44,029 nt of DNA from Bacilli bacterium (GTDB lineage Bacteria; Bacillota_I; Bacilli_A; JAJDGJ01), in NCBI GenBank assembly GCA_031272545.1, contig JAISTP010000045.1, forward strand, positions 1-44,029, written 5' to 3'. Each line of letters starts with the position of its first letter. The stretch's first letter is position 1. The notes under the pieces are model-generated. The model had not been told where the DNA came from. It saw only the letters and a list, made by a program, of their open reading frames with translations, and searched no databases. This document shows positions 8,322 through 16,283 of this stretch, in pieces. Made by a program: the position numbers and the translations under genes.

Positions 8322-8849
8322 TTATTTCAAAGTTTTCTTTAATTGCGAAAATACTATTAAAGCAATTACTCCACCAATCGTAGCAGTGATAAATTGTGGA
8401 AATGAGAACATGGTACTAATAATAGTAGCTTGTTTAGCAGGTAACTGTAATACTAAAGGAACCATTATTTTAACAATACCTAAGTATAAAACTAATGTTT
8501 TAACTAGAGCTGCTCCTACAATTAAAATTATTTGACCAACAATATTCTTCTCTACTTTATCATAGACTAATTTGTAAATTATTACTAAAACTAAATTTCC
8601 TAACATTACAAATGGAATAATAGTCCATAATGGTCCAATACCAACTAATTTCGCTAGTATTGGTGATAGTATTGCGACAAAAGCACCTGTTTGTAAGCCA
8701 CAACTTAAAACTGAAATAATCAAAATTAAATTAACTAATGAACCAGTAATTAAAGTATTACCTAAGCTTGCAGTCGCAAATTGAATAACAACTAATAAAG
8801 CAATAAATAAAGCTGTTTGAACAATCCATCTAACTTGTTTATTTTGCAT
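8322..8849 (-). CDS. ECF transporter S component
   Basis: A small membrane protein of about 175 residues with five or six hydrophobic helices, matching the ECF_trnsprt family of vitamin-binding S components (PF12822). The N-terminal basic stretch followed by ALFIALLVVIQF and the GSLVNLILI loop are typical of the group. Such proteins bind a vitamin or other micronutrient and team with a shared EcfAA'T module, which is not in this window. Ligand unknown. The frame opens three codons earlier at a GTG that is part of the AAAGGGTG ribosome binding site; I use the ATG. The 5' leader carries a terminator/antiterminator switch (8873-8935), which implies regulated expression. Confidence 0.85.
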   Translation of the reverse strand: MQNKQVRWIVQTALFIALLVVIQFATASLGNTLITGSLVNLILIISVLSCGLQTGAFVAILSPILAKLVGIGPLWTIIPFVMLGNLVLVIIYKLVYDKVEKNIVGQIILIVGAALVKTLVLYLGIVKIMVPLVLQLPAKQATIISTMFSFPQFITATIGGVIALIVFSQLKKTLK

Positions 8850-8872
8850 TTCTTTCACCCTTTCATAATATT

Positions 8873-8905
8873 AAAAGCTCTTTTTATTAACACAAAAAGA
8901 GCTTT
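8873..8905 (-). terminator. Attenuator terminator in the ECF gene leader
   Basis: A perfect 12-base-pair stem (8874-8885 with 8894-8905) with an 8-base loop, followed by TTTTAATATT on the minus strand. It lies between the promoter at 8963-8991 and the ECF start codon. The U tract is modest. It could alternatively be the terminator of the aminopeptidase gene. Confidence 0.6.
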
Positions 8906-8935
8906 ATATTAAATATTATCTCTCTTTTGTGTCAA
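8887..8935 (-). promoter_or_regulatory. Antiterminator competing with the ECF leader terminator
   Basis: 8922-8935 can pair with 8887-8901 over 14 base pairs with one bulged T (minus-strand TTGACACAAAAGAG with CTCTTTTTGTGTTAA). This uses the 5' arm and loop of the terminator, so the two folds exclude each other. What decides between them is not evident: the leader upstream is only about 25-30 bases and fits no riboswitch class I know. Confidence 0.55.
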
Positions 8936-8962
8936 CGTTGTTTTCACATCAGAACCATTTAG

Positions 8963-8991
8963 ATTATAACTTAATTAATTAAGTAATTCAA
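8963..8991 (-). promoter_or_regulatory. Promoter of the ECF S-component leader
   Basis: TTGAAT (8986-8991) and TATAAT (8963-8968) with a 17-base spacer on the minus strand, immediately after the aminopeptidase stop codon. Confidence 0.65.
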
Positions 8992-9000
8992 ATAATTAAA

Positions 9001-10104
9001 CTATTTATTTAATTTTTTTAATTCTTCAATAACAAATTCGCCATCTTTTCTAATTAAAACATCATCAAAATAAATTTCTCCACCACCATATTCTTTAGTT
9101 TGAATACAAACTAAATCCCAATGTAAAATAGAACGATTACCATTATCCGCATCTTCATATGCTTGACCAGGTGTTAAATGAAGTGAGCCATAAATCTTTT
9201 CATCAAAAAGAATATCACCCATTGGATGATTGATCTTAGGATTTAAACCTAAAGAAAATTCTCCAAAATAACGTGATCCTTCATCACCATCAAAGATATC
9301 ATTTATTTTATCATTATTAATACTACTAGTAGCTTTAATAATTTTACCATCTTCTATTTCTAAATAAACATTATTAAATTCTAGACCATTAGTAAATGAA
9401 ATCGTATTATATTGAATATGTCCATTAACACTATCTTTTACTGGAGCAGAATATACTTCACCATCAGGAACATTATGTTCACCAGCACATATAACTGCAT
9501 TAATACCTTTTATAGAAAAAGATAAATCAGTATTAGGACCAACTATTCTAACTTTATCAGTACGATCCATTAATTCTTTTAATACTATACAATCTTTTTT
9601 CATTTGAGGATAATCTACTAACATTACATCATAGAAAAAATCTTGATAATCATCATAAGCCATTTTAGCTTTATTAGCATACATATTAGTTGGATAATTT
9701 AATAAAACCCATTTTCTTTCATTAACTCTAATATTCTGAGCTTCTTTATTTGCTAGACTAATTTGTTTAGTAATTTTTGTAGGTACTTTAGCTAACTCAT
9801 ATTCATTAGCTTTACCTCTTATTAAAATCATTGCATCCATATCAATAGTTTTTTCTAATTCCCATTTACTAGTTAATTGTAATCTTTTTTCATTAGTATT
9901 TAATTGTTGTAAAGCACTTACTTCATCATCATTAAACTCTACAATCGCAATAGCTTTTTGTTTAGTTAATTCTTTAATTAACTCTTTAACTAAAGGTTTA
10001 GTTTCAAAATCATGGGCAATAATTCTAACAACTTCATTTTCTTTAACATCAATAGAATAATTAACTAATTGACTAGCAAGTTTACTTATTCTTTCATCCC
10101 TCAT
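9001..10104 (-). CDS. M29 family metallo-aminopeptidase (AmpS/PepS type)
   Basis: A cytoplasmic aminopeptidase of 367 residues of the thermophilic metalloprotease family M29 (PF02073). The C-terminal half carries the metal-binding elements: GEHNVPDGE, GEFSLGLNP, GSLHLTPGQAYED and the LHWDLV ending, which supply the Glu, His and Asp ligands of the two-metal site. It should remove N-terminal residues from short peptides, recycling amino acids. It shares the TAATG overlap with the membrane-anchored protein upstream, so it is the last gene of the operon starting with the TagB-like transferase. Length is slightly below the 400-410 residues common in the family. Confidence 0.92.
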   Translation of the reverse strand: MRDERISKLASQLVNYSIDVKENEVVRIIAHDFETKPLVKELIKELTKQKAIAIVEFNDDEVSALQQLNTNEKRLQLTSKWELEKTIDMDAMILIRGKANEYELAKVPTKITKQISLANKEAQNIRVNERKWVLLNYPTNMYANKAKMAYDDYQDFFYDVMLVDYPQMKKDCIVLKELMDRTDKVRIVGPNTDLSFSIKGINAVICAGEHNVPDGEVYSAPVKDSVNGHIQYNTISFTNGLEFNNVYLEIEDGKIIKATSSINNDKINDIFDGDEGSRYFGEFSLGLNPKINHPMGDILFDEKIYGSLHLTPGQAYEDADNGNRSILHWDLVCIQTKEYGGGEIYFDDVLIRKDGEFVIEELKKLNK

Positions 10105-10766
10105 TATTCAACACTCTCCAATTCATATACATACCAATTATCACTAGCTTTAACTAAGACAATATTCATTTTATCTACAACATCAGTAGTACTTAATTTA
10201 TCATTAGCTTCATAAGTCCAAGAACAATTAACTTTAACTACGGAACTAATTTTAGTTTCTTTTTCACCTTTTTTAGTTTTAGGTAAAACAATATCATCAA
10301 CTTTACCTTTTTTAATAGTATTTACTTTTACTTCAGTTACTAAAGGTAAATTATCTTGACCATAAGTCACAATAAATTCTTTAATATCACGATAATAACT
10401 ATCAATAGCATTAGTTTTAAAAACACTTTGTGATACAGGCAAAACAAAACCAACTCCACCTACTTGTGAATAATTACTTTTATCTCTTAATGTAAAGTAT
10501 TCAGCCACAAAATATTGACTTACTAAAGTTTGTATTTGTTTTTCATCTTTTTTACTTATAGCATCTTCTAATAAAGGTGTTAATTCCTTTTCATATGCTG
10601 TTTTATCTTCAAAGACCGTATAAGGACCTATTTTATTATCTTTTTTAACTGTTAATTTACTTTTTTCTTTTAATTCAATCATGCTCTTTGCTTCATAAAT
10701 AGCTAAAAAACAAACCATAATTGTTAAAACAATAAATAAATATTTTGTCTTTTTATTTTTAAGCAT
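10104..10766 (-). CDS. Hypothetical membrane-anchored extracellular protein
   Basis: A protein of 220 residues with a basic start (KNKKTK), one hydrophobic span at about residues 8-24 and then a soluble domain that should lie outside the cell. The soluble part is Lys/Asp/Val rich, with alternating strands at the C-terminus (VVKVNCSWTYEAND, NWYVYELESVE) that recall an NTF2-like or DUF4878-type fold; this is only an impression. It overlaps the TagB-like gene upstream by 8 bases and the aminopeptidase downstream by one, so the three are one transcription unit. No function can be assigned. Confidence 0.65.
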   Translation of the reverse strand: MLKNKKTKYLFIVLTIMVCFLAIYEAKSMIELKEKSKLTVKKDNKIGPYTVFEDKTAYEKELTPLLEDAISKKDEKQIQTLVSQYFVAEYFTLRDKSNYSQVGGVGFVLPVSQSVFKTNAIDSYYRDIKEFIVTYGQDNLPLVTEVKVNTIKKGKVDDIVLPKTKKGEKETKISSVVKVNCSWTYEANDKLSTTDVVDKMNIVLVKASDNWYVYELESVE

Positions 10767-11844
10767 TCATTTCACCATCCATAATATTTTTAATTAATTC
10801 AATAACTCTATCTAAAGAATGACCATCACATTTATTTAAAAAATATGATTTTTGGTCTTGATAATCATTATTTTTTATCTTGCATATTATATCACATAAA
10901 TCACATATATTATATACAATTGGCAAATTGAGTTGCTTAATATCAATACAAATTCCTCTTTCTTTAACATATTTTTCATAATCATACCAATATAAAATAA
11001 GCTTCTTTTTTAGTAATATAGCTTCAAAAATTAAAGCCGAATAATCACTAATAATAATATCACTAACAATTAATAATTGATATAAATCTTCATTAGATAA
11101 ATCATTTTCTAATAAAATAGTTTTAGTTAAAGGATGTTTTTTAATGATTAATACTTCATCATCTTTTAATTGATTTTTTAATTCATCAAGTTTAAATTCA
11201 AAATTAATATCATCAATACCTTTACCCCGAAAAGTAGGAGCATATAAAATAATTCTTTTATTTTTGTATTGAGGATATTTTTGATAAAAAGCCACTTTAT
11301 TTTCATTAATAAAATTATTATCAAATAAATAATCACTTTTTATATTACCTAAATCAAAGGTATGATCTTTTTTAGTATTTAGTCTTAAAGAAAAAATATC
11401 TCTAAAATAATCAGAACTAGTGATTAAGTAATCATATCCTTTTATTTCATATCGTCTTTCACTTGCTTGTCCAAATTCTTTTATTGCGCCAATCGCATGC
11501 CACAATTGCATAACTTGTACTTTATTTTTAGCATTTATTCTTGAATAAACAAAACTGTTACCATCTAAAATAATTAATTTAGAAGTATTAAATAAATAAG
11601 TTTGATGAATAAAACTAAATAAATATTGAAATTTACCTAAATAAGAATTATTAAATTTTCTTAAATCATACTTAAATTTATAATTATTATTTAATTGATT
11701 AACTAACTTACTAAATTCTAAACCTAAATCATTATTAAAATAAGAAATAATACTAATTTGTTTATTATTTATTGGAAATAAATAAGTTAAATAATAAGTT
11801 ATTTTAACTAATATTGAAGCAATAATAACTTCTAATTTTTTCAT
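10759..11844 (-). CDS. CDP-glycerol glycerophosphotransferase family protein (TagB/TagF-like)
   Basis: A peripheral membrane transferase of 361 residues of the Glyphos_transf family (PF04464), which adds glycerol- or ribitol-phosphate units to teichoic acid or glycolipid carriers. Family landmarks are LWHAIGAIKEFG (catalytic His), TSSDYFRDIF, LYAPTFRG, IIKKHPL (second conserved His) and ISDYSALIFEAILLKK. The N-terminal 20 residues are hydrophobic and may associate with the membrane. It is the first gene after the asnS terminator. It indicates a Gram-positive envelope with polyol-phosphate polymers or capsule; the exact acceptor is unknown. Confidence 0.9.
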   Translation of the reverse strand: MKKLEVIIASILVKITYYLTYLFPINNKQISIISYFNNDLGLEFSKLVNQLNNNYKFKYDLRKFNNSYLGKFQYLFSFIHQTYLFNTSKLIILDGNSFVYSRINAKNKVQVMQLWHAIGAIKEFGQASERRYEIKGYDYLITSSDYFRDIFSLRLNTKKDHTFDLGNIKSDYLFDNNFINENKVAFYQKYPQYKNKRIILYAPTFRGKGIDDINFEFKLDELKNQLKDDEVLIIKKHPLTKTILLENDLSNEDLYQLLIVSDIIISDYSALIFEAILLKKKLILYWYDYEKYVKERGICIDIKQLNLPIVYNICDLCDIICKIKNNDYQDQKSYFLNKCDGHSLDRVIELIKNIMDGEMNA

Positions 11845-11892
11845 TTGTTCACCAACTTTTCATTACTTAACTATTTTATCATTTACTTAACA

Positions 11893-11926
11893 AATAAAAA
11901 AGAAAAACCTTGATAAACAAGGTTTT
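11893..11926 (-). terminator. Intrinsic terminator after asnS
   Basis: AAAACCTTG/CAAGGTTTT stem (11904-11912 with 11918-11926), 5-base loop, followed by TC and a T-rich tract on the minus strand. It separates asnS from the TagB-like operon. Confidence 0.85.
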
Positions 11927-11935
11927 ACTATAATC

Positions 11936-13324
11936 TTAGAACATACAATTATTTGGTGTACGAGGATAAGGAAGAACATCTCTAATATTAGCAACACCAG
12001 TAATATACATTAGAAATCTTTCAAAACCTAAACCAAATCCAGAGTGTTTAACTCCTCCATATTTTCTAAGTTCTAAATACCATTCCATACCTTCAACTGG
12101 AATATGCATATCTTCCATTCTCTTTAATAATTCATCATATCTTTCTTCCCTTTGAGAACCACCAACAAGTTCACCAATACCAGGAACTAATAAATCACAT
12201 GCGGCAACTGTTTTACCATCATCATCTAAACGCATATAAAATGCTTTGATTTCTTTAGGATAATTTGTTAAAAAGACAGGACCATTAATTACTTTTTCAC
12301 AAATATAACGTTCATGTTCTGATTGCAAATCACATCCCCAATAAACTGGATATTCAAATTCTACTCCATCTTCTTTAGCTTTTTCTAAAATAGAAATAGC
12401 TTCTGTATAAGTCATACGTTTGAAATCTGAATCCACAACAGCTTGAAGACGATCAATAATTCCTTTTTGAATAAATTCATTACAGAATTCCATTTCTTGC
12501 GGACATCTTTCTAATACATATTGAATACAATATCTAACCATATCTTCAATTAATTCCATATTATCATCTAAATCCGCAAAAGCAATTTCTGGTTCAATCA
12601 TCCAAAACTCACTTCCATGACGAGGGGTATTAGATGGTTCAGCTCTAAAAGTAGGACCAAATGTATAAGTATCTCTAAAAGCTAAAGCATATGCTTCAAC
12701 ATGTAATTGACCTGATACTGTTAAACAAGTTTTCTTACCAAAGAAATCTTCTTTATAATTTCCATCATCTCTAGTAGTGACAATAAATGCTTCTCCAGCT
12801 CCTTCAGCATCATTAGCAGTAATGATAGGTGCATGTACATAAACAAATCCTTGAGATTGATAAAATTCATGAATAGCCATTGATAAAACAGAACGAATAC
12901 GCATAACAGCTTGGAAAGTATTAGTTCTAACTCTTAAATGAGGAATCTCTCTTAAATACTCTAAAGAATGTCTTTTCTTTTGTAGTGGATAAGTTTCATC
13001 ACAAGGTGCTAACAATTCAATAGCAGTACATTGTAATTCAAATGGTTGTTTAGCATCAGGTGTTAAAACTAGTTTACCAATTGCTTTAATACCACATCCA
13101 GTTAAATATTTGGCAACGGTATCATAATCAGTTAAATTTTCCTTATTATAAACTAATTGTAATGTTTTAAAACAAGTACCGTCAGTTAATTCAATAAAAC
13201 CAATTGAACCATTATCGCGGTTTGTTTTAATCCACCCTTCAAAACATAATTCTTCTTCTGTTATTAATTCTTTTTCATCAATTAAATATTGATCATATAG
13301 ATCGGTTACTAACATAGCTTGCAT
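11936..13324 (-). CDS. asnS: Asparaginyl-tRNA synthetase
   Basis: A class IIb aminoacyl-tRNA synthetase of 462 residues that charges tRNA-Asn. The N-terminal OB-fold anticodon-binding domain (about 20-125) is followed by the catalytic core with motif 2 [21 protein letters not shown] and motif 3 [15 protein letters not shown]; the ending DVLPYPRTP is typical for AsnRS rather than AspRS. The open frame extends seven codons upstream, but those codons contain the AAAGGAG ribosome binding site, so I start at the ATG 7 bases after it. It is governed by a T-box leader with an AAC (Asn) specifier, which supports the identity independently. Confidence 0.97.
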   Translation of the reverse strand: MQAMLVTDLYDQYLIDEKELITEEELCFEGWIKTNRDNGSIGFIELTDGTCFKTLQLVYNKENLTDYDTVAKYLTGCGIKAIGKLVLTPDAKQPFELQCTAIELLAPCDETYPLQKKRHSLEYLREIPHLRVRTNTFQAVMRIRSVLSMAIHEFYQSQGFVYVHAPIITANDAEGAGEAFIVTTRDDGNYKEDFFGKKTCLTVSGQLHVEAYALAFRDTYTFGPTFRAEPSNTPRHGSEFWMIEPEIAFADLDDNMELIEDMVRYCIQYVLERCPQEMEFCNEFIQKGIIDRLQAVVDSDFKRMTYTEAISILEKAKEDGVEFEYPVYWGCDLQSEHERYICEKVINGPVFLTNYPKEIKAFYMRLDDDGKTVAACDLLVPGIGELVGGSQREERYDELLKRMEDMHIPVEGMEWYLELRKYGGVKHSGFGLGFERFLMYITGVANIRDVLPYPRTPNNCMF

Positions 13325-13339
13325 AATTAAACTCCTTTC

Positions 13340-13545
13340 AAACAAAAAAAGAATGGTCTAGGAACGAATAAATCGCGGTACCATCCTAATTCACTAAATT
13401 AGTGCTCTTTTTAAAGATAACGGGTTTACCGTAGTAGTTTTTTGCTACTAAACTCCAGAGTGTTACTTTTTATATAAATCATCTAGCTTACACCATCCTA
13501 GATTCGCTTAAAATTTATACTTATAAAAAGGTCTCTTTCAACGTT
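13340..13545 (-). promoter_or_regulatory. T-box leader of asnS, Asn specifier
   Basis: A tRNA-sensing T-box riboswitch. The T-box sequence AGGATGGTACCGCG lies at 13374-13387 on the minus strand. The Stem I distal-loop region (GGATGGTG) is near 13482-13500, and the specifier codon AAC, followed by the conserved purine, is at 13462-13464. The terminator is formed by AGGATGGT pairing with ACCATTCT just before a T run at about 13344-13351. Uncharged tRNA-Asn should stabilise the antiterminator and raise asnS expression. Confidence 0.95.
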
Positions 13546-13548
13546 GTA

Positions 13549-13577
13549 TTAATAGTTTAACATTTTTTATAATTCAA
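13549..13577 (-). promoter_or_regulatory. Promoter of the asnS T-box transcript
   Basis: TTGAAT (13572-13577) and TATTAA (13549-13554) with a 17-base spacer on the minus strand, directly upstream of the T-box. The remaining intergenic stretch from 13578 to 13819 is about 90 percent A+T and shows nothing else I can support. Confidence 0.6.
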
Positions 13578-13819
13578 AACAATAAAATAAATTAATTTTT
13601 ATTAAAAATTATGATTAACTTATGATAAGGTATTAAGTATAAATTTTTGGAAATTAATTAAATCAGTAATTATTCCATATAAAAAGATTATATTAAATAT
13701 TTAATTAATAAAATAATTATAAAATATTATATTATTTACAATATTATTTATTTCATTATTATTTTTCTATATATTTTTTAATTAATATTATAGTTCTTTA
13801 AAATTAATATCTTCAATTC

Positions 13820-14037
13820 TTATTGTTGCTTCATTTTTCTATTACTTACTACATTTAAAGCTCCTGTACTATATAAATATAAAGTCTTTTTAATACTAAC
13901 CATTTCTTTTCACTTAAAATAACTACATTTTTATTATTTTTAGTATTAATTACTTTGATAAAATCATTATTTTTAAGAACATCATCAAATATATAATAAA
14001 TATCTTTAATTAAATTTGTTATAGTGATAGTTTTCAT
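13820..14037 (-). pseudogene. Frameshifted YefM/Phd-type antitoxin, no toxin gene
   Basis: The first 50 residues fit the PhdYefM_antitox family (PF02604): an N-terminal strand MKTITITNLIKD, a DDV helix, then the KNNKNVVILSEKKW segment. In the current frame the protein ends after 60 residues as RLYIYIVQEL. Shifting by one base near 13885 restores the normal family continuation, reading TLYLYSTGALNVV and running to a stop at 13820-13822, which gives a length of about 73 residues, close to the family norm. A one-base deletion therefore best explains the sequence. No YoeB/RelE-like toxin is found downstream. An AAAGGT ribosome binding site precedes the ATG. Confidence 0.65.
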
Positions 14038-14104
14038 ATTTAATACCTTTTATATAAATAATATTTCTATAAAATATCATACAATATTTAATTATTCATG
14101 CAAA

Positions 14105-14142
14105 TAAAAAACTAAGTAAATGTATTTTTTTACTTAGTTTTT
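14105..14142 (-). terminator. Intrinsic terminator at the end of the yhaM-hypothetical operon
   Basis: AAAAACTAAGTAAA pairs with TTTACTTAGTTTTT (14107-14120 with 14129-14142), followed by T-rich sequence on the minus strand. The stop codon of the upstream gene lies inside the stem. Confidence 0.8.
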
Positions 14143-14748
14143 ATCTATTAAACAATCTTCTATATTATCACAATCTAATTTAGCTAATTTATTTAGAAAA
14201 TCTTCTTGAATAAAATATGAATCAATTATTGCTGATATTTCTTGAAGAGCATAATCTTTATCACTTAATTCTTTAAAAATAGCTATATCATTACCATCAT
14301 AATCTTCTCGATTTTTATCAAAAAATTCCTCTGGCACACTATCACAATGTTCTTTTAAATCTTTAACCATATTTTTATATTTTTTAATTAATTCATTTAC
14401 TTCATTATTAGGTTCACTAACAATAATATCAAATTGAAGATCATTTACATTATTCATCATACTTACTTTAGGCATAGATAAATTATTTATTAAAAATTTA
14501 GTTTGTAATAGTATTATTTGAGCTTCAATATCATCATTATCTAATTCCTCTAATTCACCATTAAAATTACCAATATTACTATTCATAATAATATTTTCAT
14601 TTTCAAAATCAAAGATAATAATACAACGATAAAACTTATCATCATAATCATAAATTAAATCATAAAAAATTAAGTCTTTACATTCTCTACTATTAACTGA
14701 AAGTCTATCAAATATTAAATTAAATTCTGCTATCGAGTATTTATTCAT
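14134..14748 (-). CDS. Hypothetical acidic protein downstream of yhaM
   Basis: A soluble protein of 204 residues, strongly acidic (many Asp, Glu) and rich in Asn and Ile, without signal peptide or membrane span. The N-terminal half looks like alternating strands (FYDLIYDYDDKFYRCIIIFDF), and the C-terminal half is helical. I recognise no family. It overlaps the end of yhaM by 8 bases and ends in the terminator at 14105-14142, so it is the last gene of the operon that includes the flippase-like gene, GT4 transferase, recX and yhaM. A link to RNA decay or recombination is possible but not supported by motifs. Confidence 0.65.
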   Translation of the reverse strand: MNKYSIAEFNLIFDRLSVNSRECKDLIFYDLIYDYDDKFYRCIIIFDFENENIIMNSNIGNFNGELEELDNDDIEAQIILLQTKFLINNLSMPKVSMMNNVNDLQFDIIVSEPNNEVNELIKKYKNMVKDLKEHCDSVPEEFFDKNREDYDGNDIAIFKELSDKDYALQEISAIIDSYFIQEDFLNKLAKLDCDNIEDCLIDKN

Positions 14749-15691
14749 TTAAATTACCTCCCGTTTTTGGTTTATAAAAACTTCTATTTTCTAAAGCATA
14801 GATACGAGAAGTAAATTCACCTTCTTTAACATTATCTAAAGCATTCGTAATAGCATTTGTTTTAGCATCAATATTATCAATATAAGTTAAAATTTCAGCT
14901 TCTAATATTTGTGGTAAAACAGGAGAACCAAATTCATATTTACCATGATGTGATAGAATAATATGTTCTAATATCATTACTTGTTCACTATCTTCTAATT
15001 TTAATTCATGAGCTATTTCCATTAACTTGGCATGAATTATTGAAATATGACCTACTAAACGACCTCTAGTTGTATAAGTAGTGGCAACCACACCAGATAA
15101 CTCTTCTATTTTACCTAAATCATGAAGAATAACTCCCGCATAAAGATAGGAAACATTTAATTGTTTATATAATAAAGATAAACTTTTAGCTATTCTTAAC
15201 ATTGAAACTAAATGATATAAAAGACCAGTCTTAAAAGCATGATGGATATTAGATGCAGCTGGATATACTTCAAGTTCTTTACTATATAAGCTAACTAAAC
15301 GACTAACAATGAAATTAACTTTTTGATCACTAATTTCAAAAATAAATTCTTGTAATTCATTTTTTAAACTATCAATACTTTCAGGAGCACTCTTCACAAA
15401 ATTATCAACATCAACATTATCTTTATTAATAATTTCAATATCGTCAATTTTTAATTGTAAGTTATCTTTATATTTTATAACATTACCAATTACATTAACA
15501 AAACAACCATTAACTAAAGTATTTATTTGTTCTGGTTTAGCTTGCCATAATTTAGCATCAATACTTCCTGTTTTATCTTGTAATTTAATAGTTAAATAAT
15601 CATCACCATTATTAGCTTTTCCTTTAATAACTTGATTTATTAAATAAGTTCCTTTTATCTTTATTGTTTCCTTAAATTCATTGATAAACAT
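14741..15691 (-). CDS. yhaM: 3'-5' exoribonuclease YhaM family
   Basis: A metal-dependent exonuclease of 316 residues, the normal YhaM/CBF1 length. An N-terminal OB-fold (about 10-90) is followed by an HD domain in which GLLYHLVSML gives the first His, HDLGKIEEL the HD pair, and LEHIILSHHG further metal-binding His residues. It trims RNA from the 3' end and can act on single-stranded DNA in relatives. It follows recX by 4 bases and overlaps the acidic hypothetical gene. Nothing unusual seen. Confidence 0.95.
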   Translation of the reverse strand: MFINEFKETIKIKGTYLINQVIKGKANNGDDYLTIKLQDKTGSIDAKLWQAKPEQINTLVNGCFVNVIGNVIKYKDNLQLKIDDIEIINKDNVDVDNFVKSAPESIDSLKNELQEFIFEISDQKVNFIVSRLVSLYSKELEVYPAASNIHHAFKTGLLYHLVSMLRIAKSLSLLYKQLNVSYLYAGVILHDLGKIEELSGVVATTYTTRGRLVGHISIIHAKLMEIAHELKLEDSEQVMILEHIILSHHGKYEFGSPVLPQILEAEILTYIDNIDAKTNAITNALDNVKEGEFTSRIYALENRSFYKPKTGGNLNE

Positions 15692-15695
15692 GTCA

Positions 15696-16283
15696 TCATC
15701 CTTTCGTTATCTCTTCATAAATTTCTTTAATAATATCATAATAGAAGCCTTGTTTTTTTAATTTTGCGATTACTTTTTCTAAAGTTTTCTCATCATTAAT
15801 TTTATAACTACTTTTTAAAAAATAATTTCTTAAAGCTTCTTTTTGCATTTCAATAGTAAAATTAAAATTATTATTTAGTCCTAATTGATATAATTTATTT
15901 TTTATATATAAAGGACCATATCCTTGATTTATTTTAAATTCTACATAATCATTAATATATACTTCATCATTCAAATAATTATTATCTACTAAATATTCTA
16001 TCGTATTATTTATTATTTCACTATCATATTTTTTATTACTAAGTTTTTCATTCATTTCTTTAGTAGTATAAAATTTTTTATTTAATAATTTAAAAGCATC
16101 ACTTATACATTCATATTTTTTATTTTTATTTTGTATTTCATTTAATGCAGTACAAGATAATTCTTTTTTAGTAAGTATTTGATACTTAATTATATCTTCA
16201 TCATCAACTAATAATGATGTATTATTATCTAAAAAAACTCGATAAAGTTCGTATTCCTCCAGGATATTTAATATCTTTATCAT
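15696..16283 (-). CDS. recX: Regulatory protein RecX
   Basis: A RecA modulator of 195 residues with three tandem three-helix RecX repeats. Typical pieces are KLLNKKFYTTKEMNEKL, VEYLVDNNYLNDEVYINDYV (seen in variant form) and the KNKLYQLGL and KLKKQGFYYDIIKE ends of repeats two and three. It limits RecA filament growth. The start ATG lies 10 bases from an AAAGGAG site located inside the upstream glycosyltransferase gene, and the two coding regions overlap by 59 bases in different frames. The overlap is long but both frames look authentic. Confidence 0.88.
   Translation of the reverse strand: MIKILNILEEYELYRVFLDNNTSLLVDDEDIIKYQILTKKELSCTALNEIQNKNKKYECISDAFKLLNKKFYTTKEMNEKLSNKKYDSEIINNTIEYLVDNNYLNDEVYINDYVEFKINQGYGPLYIKNKLYQLGLNNNFNFTIEMQKEALRNYFLKSSYKINDEKTLEKVIAKLKKQGFYYDIIKEIYEEITKG

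Noticed and set aside
8928-8963. Short leader peptide in the ECF leader (GTG start, Lys-Thr-Thr rich)
   Set aside because: The promoter leaves almost no room for a ribosome binding site, and none is visible; the codons are better explained by the antiterminator strand.
8905-8965. preQ1, TPP or other known riboswitch ahead of the ECF gene
   Set aside because: Neither the preQ1 GGTTC-AGC-ACACCC-AAAAACTAA pattern nor a TPP CTGAGA core can be fitted; only GGTTC is shared.
13578-13819. YoeB/RelE toxin remnant downstream of the antitoxin relic
   Set aside because: All frames are broken by many stops in nearly pure A+T sequence, and no toxin motif is visible.
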